A DNA stretch of 58,901 bases, taken from Pseudomonadota bacterium (lineage in GTDB: Bacteria; Myxococcota_A; UBA9042; GCA-2863065). The stretch is from assembly GCA_005776725.1 (NCBI GenBank), contig SXOO01000053.1:1-58901 (forward strand), read 5' to 3'. Position 1 is the first letter of the stretch. Each line of letters opens with the position of its first letter. Below the pieces are notes generated by a model. That model made no database searches. It saw only the letters and a program-made list of their open reading frames with translations, and was not told where the DNA came from. The translations under genes were made by a program, and so were the position numbers. Of the stretch, positions 15,825-23,100 are shown piece after piece.

Positions 15825-16964
15825 ATGTTTGCTCTCGTCGTCTCTTCGCTGGTGCTTGCGGCCCCGCCCTGCCTGTCGCGCGACGCGTGCCGGGCTGCGT
15901 GCAGCGCAGGGGAGAGCCTCGGCTGCCGACGCCTCGGGCGCGCCCTGGCAGACGGCTGGGGCGGCCCGGCCGACACGGTCGGCGCGGACGCGGCGTGGGC
16001 CAAGGCCTGCGCCGCGGGGGACCTTCTGTCGTGCACGGCGCGCCTCTCGGGACCGGCGCCGCGACCGTTGCTGGACAAGGTCATCGCCGCCTGCGAAGCG
16101 GGCGACGGGGATGCGTGCGTGGCCGCGGCGTCAATCTCAGACCCGGACACCGCCGACCGCATGAACGTCCAAGGCTGCAAGCTCGGCCTGAAGCAGGCTT
16201 GCCTGGCCTCGGGGCTGCCCAACGCAGAACAGCTGGGGACAGACCTTCGCGGGATGCGCGCTCTTGACGAGCGTGCACTGAGCCGGTGTGTCAAGGGGGA
16301 CGACGTGGGCTGCGAAGCGATCGGCGTCCTCAGCCTCGCCCCCAGCGAAGCGGCGCCTGTTACGGCCGCACTGGAGCCGCGGTGTGGGGCGGGCTGGCCG
16401 CGGGCGTGCCGGGCGCTTGGCCGGGTGGCCTTCGTTCTGCGGGACTCGGAGGGCGCGCGCGATGGCTGGCAGCGCGGCTGCGACCTGGGCGACCGCGCGT
16501 CCTGCCGAGACCTGCGCTTGGCTCCTTTGACGGGCGACTTCCGCGTCACCGCGCGCGCCGAGCGCTGCGACACCCCGGAGTCTCCGGCGCCCCCCGACCG
16601 CTTGCTGCGTCTCGGGCCCACCGTCCGCGGCCGCGACCTGATGGTCTACGAGGCCGACGCGCCCGAGAAGCGCGGGCAGACGCCCACGTTCAAGGTCCTG
16701 TTGGTGAACGTCCTGGAGCTCGGCGACGGCGAGGCACGAAAGGTGCGTTTCGACGCCTACGACGCAACCGACGGCTGTCATGTCCAGCGCTGGGCCAACT
16801 CCGCCCGGGTCGACGGCAAGTGGGTGTTGGTGGAGTCCCGCCACGACAAGGTGGTGCTCGCGGGCCGCTGCGACCAGCACGACGACACGGCTGCTGTCGC
16901 GGCCTTGCAGTGCCATGAGCGGCAGCTGTGGCGGCTGGCTCCGCTGCCGGCCGACCCGAACTAG
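15825..16964 (+). CDS. Secreted Cys-rich protein with Sel1-like repeats
   Basis: A 379-aa protein with a short signal (MFALVVSSLVLAA). Residues 16-235 hold repeated units with paired cysteines, of the type AC-x2-GD-x2-SC (for example KACAAGDLLSC, AACEAGDGDAC, RCVKGDDVGCEAIG, GCDLGDRASC). This is the Hcp/Sel1-like pattern in which each helical repeat is closed by a disulfide. The C-terminal 140 residues form a separate beta-rich domain with few cysteines. Probably periplasmic or extracellular; no enzyme motif. ATG 15825 is supported by GGAGG at 5-nt spacing. Confidence 0.75.
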   Translation: MFALVVSSLVLAAPPCLSRDACRAACSAGESLGCRRLGRALADGWGGPADTVGADAAWAKACAAGDLLSCTARLSGPAPRPLLDKVIAACEAGDGDACVAAASISDPDTADRMNVQGCKLGLKQACLASGLPNAEQLGTDLRGMRALDERALSRCVKGDDVGCEAIGVLSLAPSEAAPVTAALEPRCGAGWPRACRALGRVAFVLRDSEGARDGWQRGCDLGDRASCRDLRLAPLTGDFRVTARAERCDTPESPAPPDRLLRLGPTVRGRDLMVYEADAPEKRGQTPTFKVLLVNVLELGDGEARKVRFDAYDATDGCHVQRWANSARVDGKWVLVESRHDKVVLAGRCDQHDDTAAVAALQCHERQLWRLAPLPADPN

Positions 16965-16979
16965 CAACTAGTAACTAGT
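16961..16979. repeat. Triple CTAG / tandem AACTAGT between convergent genes
   Basis: Three CTAG tetramers (16961, 16968, 16975), with AACTAGT repeated directly at 16966 and 16973. CTAG is rare in GC-rich bacterial DNA, so three in 19 bp is notable. They sit at the junction of two convergent genes. Confidence 0.6.
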
Positions 16980-16991
16980 ATCAGCCAGCCG

Positions 16992-18998
16992 TCAGAGCGG
17001 AGCGCGCCGCGCCCGAAAGGGCTCGAGGTCCGGCTCCGGCTCGCCCCGCGGCCGCGCGCCAGCGGGGATCGAGTAGGTGGTCCCGCTGTACGAGTAGGTC
17101 TCGAGCAGGGGCACCCCAAGCGCTACCCGCCAAACCAGATCGTGGGGCCAAAGCGGCAGCTGGACGAAGGGCGCCGAGCGCCGCCGGCGGGTGACGGCGG
17201 CTTCGGCGAAGAACCGCTCGAGGGGCGTGTCTCGGGTGTAGACGACGTGGACCGCCTGCTCGAAGTAGCCCACGTCGGTCTCGGGCATCCGGCGGACCGC
17301 CCAGTCCCAAGGCACGTCCAGCTCGAGGTTGGCCTCGATCGACATCGTTGAGCGCGCGGCCTGAACGTAGAGGTGCAGGGGCTGGCCGAGCACCGTGCGC
17401 GCCCTGAGGCGCTTCTCGAGCTCGTTGGACTGGAACTCCTCGCGGTACTGGTCGTAGCCGAAGAGCCGACGCGGCTGATCCCATAACGTGCCCGGCCCAA
17501 GCTCGGTGGTTGCGAGCTGGACCAGGCGAGTACACGCCCTGATCGAGGCCGGTACGCCACCCCACAACGCCAGCTCCTCGATCGCGAGCTCCTGGTCCCG
17601 GTTGGTGTAGAGCACCAGCGGACAGCCGGGCGGACGACCGTCCGGGCTGGGCGCCGGGACCAGGGCGGCGAGCAGCTCTTGCTTCGCGGCCGCCTCCACG
17701 CCGAAGCGGGCCTCGTTGAACTGCCACGTGTTCACGGCGCCGGCGATGGGCAACCACCCGAACGCCGCGGCCCCGAGGACGAGCATGGCGCGCTCGAGGC
17801 GGGGCGTAGAAAGCTGAAGGGCGCGGGCCGCCGCGGCCCAGACGAGCGCATGCAGCATAGGGAGCACGGGCGCGAAGAGGCGGGCCGAGAGATCGGCGCG
17901 CGAGAAGCTGGCCAGGATGGGCCCGACGAGGAGCCCGCCGGCGCCGAGCAGGACCGCCAGCGCAAAGCGCGTCGAGTCCAGGGCGTCCCGGCGCATTGCC
18001 AGGCGTCCCAGCGCGGCCAGGCTGAGCAGGATCGCAACGACGCTGGTGGGCCAACTGGAGAAGATGATGGACTCGTAGTGGTTGTAGACGCGGAGCAGCG
18101 GCGCCACGAAGGGGAGCGCGAGCAACGCGCAGGCCACCCACGGCCGCCAGGGACGGTCGGGCAACGCGGTGGTGCCTAGGAGGGCGGCCCCGGCGAGCCC
18201 CAGCGAGTAGAGCAGCTGGTTGCCGTCATGGAACGCGAGCCACGCGATCCGCATCCACACGAAGTCGTCGTCGCTGACGTTGAAGTCGGTGGTCACCTCC
18301 GGGCGCCGCGTGAGGATCGGGCTCACCGCCAGGAGGAACACGGCGAAGAACGCGGCGGCTACGCGAAACGCCCGGAGCTTCTCGACGCGCGTGGCGCCAG
18401 CCGGCAGGCCGCGCAGCGTAGCGAAGCCGTCCGCGAGGAGATACGCGAACATGAAGACCGCGGTGGTCTCCTTGGTGAGCACGGCGAGCACCAGAAAGGG
18501 CGCCGCCGCGCCGAGGCGCCGCTCGCGGACGAAGCTCGCGGCCAGGAGCACCCAAATCCCACCGACCATGTCGAACTCGGGGATGGTCCACGCGGAGAAG
18601 AGCACCGTGGGGAGAGCCATGGTCGAGAGCGCGCCCAGGGTGGCCACGCCCAGTGAGAAGCCGTGAACCCGGAGGCACCGCCGCGCCGCCAGGCCGTACG
18701 GCACCAGGAACAAGCCATGGACGAAGGTGAGCTGGCGCAGCGACTCGAGATCGTGCCCGAAGACGTCACCGCCGAGCTTCGTGAGCACCGTGGACAGCGG
18801 CCGATACGCGTGCGTGTACATCGGCGGCGGGTTGTAGATGGGCTCGAGCAGCGCGGCGGGGTGCCACGGGATCCGATCGACGATGTCGAAGACGTAAAAG
18901 ACGATGGAGTCGACGCCGATCGTGGTTCCGGCCCACGCGAGGACCGTGCCCAGCACCACGATGCCGAGCGTACCGACGCGCTCCGTTGCCGACGTCAC
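16992..18998 (-). CDS. Multi-TM glycosyltransferase-like membrane protein (GT-C type)
   Basis: A 668-aa protein with about ten or more hydrophobic helices in the first 440 residues and a soluble C-terminal part of about 220 residues. After TM1 the loop VDSIVFYVFDIVDRIPW leads to YRPLSTVLTKL; an acidic residue in the first loop and a YRP(L/F) motif are usual in GT-C polyprenyl-sugar transferases (PMT/ArnT/TMTC group). A role in protein or glycan glycosylation at the cytoplasmic membrane is likely, but sugar and acceptor are unknown. GTG 18998 overlaps the stop of the FGE-fold gene as GTGA, so the two are probably made together. Confidence 0.65.
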   Translation of the reverse strand: MTSATERVGTLGIVVLGTVLAWAGTTIGVDSIVFYVFDIVDRIPWHPAALLEPIYNPPPMYTHAYRPLSTVLTKLGGDVFGHDLESLRQLTFVHGLFLVPYGLAARRCLRVHGFSLGVATLGALSTMALPTVLFSAWTIPEFDMVGGIWVLLAASFVRERRLGAAAPFLVLAVLTKETTAVFMFAYLLADGFATLRGLPAGATRVEKLRAFRVAAAFFAVFLLAVSPILTRRPEVTTDFNVSDDDFVWMRIAWLAFHDGNQLLYSLGLAGAALLGTTALPDRPWRPWVACALLALPFVAPLLRVYNHYESIIFSSWPTSVVAILLSLAALGRLAMRRDALDSTRFALAVLLGAGGLLVGPILASFSRADLSARLFAPVLPMLHALVWAAAARALQLSTPRLERAMLVLGAAAFGWLPIAGAVNTWQFNEARFGVEAAAKQELLAALVPAPSPDGRPPGCPLVLYTNRDQELAIEELALWGGVPASIRACTRLVQLATTELGPGTLWDQPRRLFGYDQYREEFQSNELEKRLRARTVLGQPLHLYVQAARSTMSIEANLELDVPWDWAVRRMPETDVGYFEQAVHVVYTRDTPLERFFAEAAVTRRRRSAPFVQLPLWPHDLVWRVALGVPLLETYSYSGTTYSIPAGARPRGEPEPDLEPFRARRAPL

Positions 18999-20050
18999 AG
19001 GTCGGCGGCGCAGCGAAACCCGATACCGTCCTCGAGGTAGGTGCCCGGAAAGGCGAACCGGGCCGCCAGGGGGGCGGCGTAGTCGCGTGCGAGGAAGTTG
19101 ACCCCCTTCACCACCAGGACGTCCTTCTCGGCATAGAGCGGCGACTCGGCCGCGTCACCGCCCTCGTGTGGCGCGAACTTGTCGGCCACCCACTCCTGCA
19201 CGTTGCCGTGCATGTCCATGACCCCAAACGGGGACTTATCGTCAGGAACGCTGCCGACGGGGAACATCATGGGCGGCGGCTCGAAGGTGTAGCCCTTGCG
19301 CCACTCCTTGTAGGCCGCCTCGTCCTTCAGGGTGCCGGTGATCCGGGCGAGGCTCATCGACTTGCGCGCGTCCCACCTCTGGCCCCACGGGTACCGGTTG
19401 CCGCTCGGTCCCCGCGCGGCCTTCTCCCACTCGGCTTCGGTGGGGAGACGCTTGCCGGCCCAGCTGCAATAAGCGACGGCGTCCTCGACGGACACGAGGA
19501 CCACAGGGTAGTTCGCGCGGCCCTTCGGGTATTGCTTCTCGCGCCACGACCACATCGCGGCCCAGTCGTCCGCCAGCTCGGGCTGCGGATGCTGCGCGGC
19601 GTCCACGAACTTCTTGTACTGCCCGTTCGAGACCTCGTAACGGTCGATCCGGAAACCCTCGACGAAGACCCTGCGCTCGGGGCCCGCGAAGGGCGTCTTG
19701 CTGTCGCCCATCGTGAACTCGCCCGCCGGGATCACCACCATGTCGTCCAGGGGGAACTCGGGGGTGCCTTTTGGCGTGAGGTCCTTGACCTCCGCCGCGG
19801 AGGCGGCGTCCTCGGGATAGCCGAGGAAGGGGTGGTTGCGGTCTTTCCAGGTGTTTTCCGTGTCGGGATCTTCGCGCTCCGGGCGCTGCTCCGGAGGGCG
19901 TAGGAGGTCGGCCGAACCGGGCTCGCCGGGCACGACGCCCGCGGTCTGCGCGTCTCCCCCCGCGGCCTTCTTCAAGATGAACGTGCGGATGCCGAAACCA
20001 ACAGCCAGGAGGCCGGCGACGACGAGAACGGGGGTGATCCACTCCTTCAT
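18995..20050 (-). CDS. Membrane-anchored FGE/SUMF1-fold protein lacking the catalytic Cys pair
   Basis: A 351-aa protein with an N-terminal membrane helix (residues 5-27), a Pro/Glu linker, and a formylglycine-generating-enzyme fold from about residue 100: DMVVIPAGEFTMGD, DRYEVSNGQYKKFVDA, WAGKRLPTEAEWEKAARG, MDMHGNVQEWVAD and final IGFRCAADL. True FGE has two copper-binding cysteines in the region before the last motif; here that region reads FLARDYAAPLAARFAF with none. So it is probably a non-sulfatase-modifying family member such as a binding or scaffold domain, or an enzyme using other chemistry. Located on the periplasmic side by topology. Coupled to the GT-C gene. Confidence 0.85.
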   Translation of the reverse strand: MKEWITPVLVVAGLLAVGFGIRTFILKKAAGGDAQTAGVVPGEPGSADLLRPPEQRPEREDPDTENTWKDRNHPFLGYPEDAASAAEVKDLTPKGTPEFPLDDMVVIPAGEFTMGDSKTPFAGPERRVFVEGFRIDRYEVSNGQYKKFVDAAQHPQPELADDWAAMWSWREKQYPKGRANYPVVLVSVEDAVAYCSWAGKRLPTEAEWEKAARGPSGNRYPWGQRWDARKSMSLARITGTLKDEAAYKEWRKGYTFEPPPMMFPVGSVPDDKSPFGVMDMHGNVQEWVADKFAPHEGGDAAESPLYAEKDVLVVKGVNFLARDYAAPLAARFAFPGTYLEDGIGFRCAADL

Positions 20051-20178
20051 GGCCGGCTATGAAAGCGCGGGCTCGGCCCATTCACAAGCGACAGGTCGAT
20101 TTTCGTCTCGCGCCACCGGGCTCGGGCACCCGGCCCGCTAGGAGCTCGCGCTCGCCGACCAGGTGCGGACCACCCCGC
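20051..20178. other. 128-bp spacer
   Basis: Lies between the RCC1 lipoprotein stop and the FGE-fold gene start, both minus strand. No terminator hairpin with a T-run and no clear promoter were recognised. Confidence 0.3.
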
Positions 20179-23100
20179 TTACGGGAGGCACTGCACCTGC
20201 TGGGGAACAGAGTAGACAGGCTTCTCGCCGATGCCGAGGGCCCCACCGGCGTTGTCGCCCCAACACCAGGCGCCCTGGCCCTGGCGAAGCGCGCAGGTCG
20301 AACCCACGCCTGCATCCACGTCGAACGCGTTCAACACGCCGGAGACGGCCACGGACGTGCCCTGATCGACGAGCTGGCCATTGCCCAGCGCGCCGGTGGA
20401 CCCCACGCCCCAGCATCGAAGCCCACCCGAGGAGACCAGGGCGCAGCCGTGTGTGGGACCGCCGCCGAGCCGCCGCGCAACCCCTGTGATGCCCTGGACG
20501 CCCACGGCCGTCGCGGAGGACACCCCGGTCCCGTCGCCGAGGAGGCCGTCGTCACCGGCCCCGAAGGCGAGGACGACGCCGTCTGTCCGCAACGCCCAGG
20601 TGACCGCGTCCCCGGCCTCGAGCGCCGCGAAGGGGCCTGCGCCTGCGCCGGTCGCGGCTACGGGCGTGGGGCGGTCGTCGCCCGCCGGCACCCCGAGTTG
20701 CCCCTGGTCATTCGAGCCCCAGCACCAAACCCCATCGTCTTCACCCGCCTTGAGGACGCACGTGTGATCGCGACCCGAGGCGACCGAGAGCACTCCCGTG
20801 AGGCCCTCGACCGGCGCCGGGGCGGACCCGCCGGGGCGCCCGAGCTGGCCGCGCCCGCCGGCTCCCCAGCACGACACCGTCCCGTCCACCAGCACCGCGC
20901 AGGTGTGCGCGCCGCCGACCGACAGGCTCCGAACTCGCTGCGGCAACACCACGGAGACCGGCGTGCCGGCTACCGGAGGCGAGGCCCCGCCGAGCTGCCC
21001 CTGGTCGTTCGCTCCCCAGCAACGAACCTGGCCGTCGGCACCCAATGCGCACCCGTTCGAGCCGCCGGCAGAGATCGCCCCGGTGAGCGGGACGTCCACC
21101 AGGTTGGCGCTGCGGACCGCCGCGGGGGGGCCGCCGGCTGCACCGACTTCGTTGCGCCCCCAGCAGCGAACCGTGCCGTCGCTCTGCAGGACGCACGAGT
21201 GGGAGTCACCGGACTCGAGCGCGACCTGCGTGGCCTGTCCGCCCGGGAGAGCGGCGAGCGTGGGCTTCTTTCGCGTGACGTTGGAGCCGTCACCGAGCTG
21301 CCCTGAACCGTTGGCCCCCCAGCACCAGAGCCGGCCAGCCGCCGTACGCGCGCAAGTGTGCGAGATGCCCGCCGCGAGCTCCATCACGCCGGTGAGCGTG
21401 GGTACGGCCGTGGGCGACAACGCCATGAGCGCGGGCGAGTCGATGCCGAGCTGGCCAGTCTCGTTGTTGCCCCAGCAGCTCACGGTACCCGAGGCAGAAG
21501 CCGCGCAGGTGTGGGAGCCACCGGCAACCACGTGACGCGCCTCGGTCAGCACCGCTTGAGGTGTGGACGACAGGAGTACGCCGGGCTTCCCGAGCTGGCC
21601 TACGCCGTTGAAGCCCCAGCACCAGACGGTGCCATCTGTGCCCAGGCCGCAGCTGTGATCGGTGCCGAGCGCGAGACCCACGAAGCCGACCCCCGGCGCG
21701 GTGTCGACCCGAGCAGGCGCTGGTTCGACCTCGCCGCCATCCCGCCCGAGCTGTCCGGCCCAGTTGAAGCCCCAGCACTGGGCCGTGCCATCGCCGAGGC
21801 GGGCGCACGTGTGTTCACTACCCGACGCGAGCTCGACCACTCCCTGAAGGGGATGGCCCATCGCGGCGACCTCCGTGGCCCGCGTCACCGCTGCAGATGC
21901 GGGCAGACCGACGGCGCCGTGCTCGTTGTAGCCCCAGCACACGACGCGGCCCGCGTTCGTCAAGGCGCACGTGTGCGCGGCGCCGGACACGATGGAGCGC
22001 ACGTTCTTGAGCGCCCCGCTAGGCGCCAACAGCACCGGTCCGGGCTCCACGGACGGGGCGAAGGTCCCCGTGCCGAGCTGTCCGGAGGTGTTCTCGCCAG
22101 CGCAAGTGACCGTGCCGTCGGGGTTGACGGCGCAGGCGTGCGTGGGCCCCACCGCGACCTCCACGGGAGAAGGACCGATCGCTGCCGCGCCGCCGAAGCA
22201 GACGAAGCGACCGGTCGAGCCGGCCCAGCAGGTGGCGGCACCACCACCGGTTGCGCGGAGGGCCACCGCGTCGCCCGGGAGCTGGATCGAAGAGGACTTG
22301 GTGTTGCTGTCCAGATTCCCCGCCTGATCCCTCGGGCGCACGATCACGGTGTAGCGACGGTTGGGGAGCAGCCCGGTCACCGTCGTGCTGAGCTTGCCGG
22401 CCAACGACGTGGTCTTCGGTACCCACGGCGTGCAGACGGCGCCGCAAGTGTCGGAGACGCAGACCTCGTACACGAGGTTGTTGACCAGGGTCGCCGCGTC
22501 AAACGCGGCGGGCCAGGTCACCTTGATTGAGGTAGCGTCAGACTGAGAGACGCCGGGCCCAGCGTAGTCCGGACCAAAGGCCGGGGGCACGTTGTCGTGC
22601 ACGTAGACGAGGCCCGGCTTCTTGCAGGCCGACTCGTTGCCGGCGGCGTCGCGCGCCTTGGCGGTGATGTCCGTACGAGAGTTCGGCGCCACCGTCAGCT
22701 GAACGGCGAAGTTGCCGCCCGTGGGCGCCACCACCGCAGCCACCGCGTCGCAGTCCGAGCCCTTGTAGATCACCACCTCGGTCACTCCGCTCTCCACCTT
22801 GCCGCTCACGACCGGCGTGGTGGAGGTGGCCGAGGGTGAAGCCGGAGCCGTCCCCGAGAGCGTCGGGGGCGACGGGGGATCCGCGTCGTGGGCATACTCC
22901 ACGAACGTGGTCGAGCAGGGAGAGACGTTTCCGGCCTCGTCCACGGCGCTGGCGTAGAGCCTCGTCTTCTGATTGGACGGCACGCCGATCGTCAGCGGCA
23001 CCGCGAACGTCCCGTCGGGCATGGCGACCACTGCGCCGTTGGCGAGCCCAGTGCACGTCGAGACCGTGTAGATCCGGACCTCGGCGCCCGCATCGGCGGT

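Noticed and set aside
20059..21306. Long plus-strand open frame opposite the RCC1 repeats
   Set aside because: GC-rich shadow frame of the giant lipoprotein; no family motif, repetitive composition mirrors the RCC1 units.
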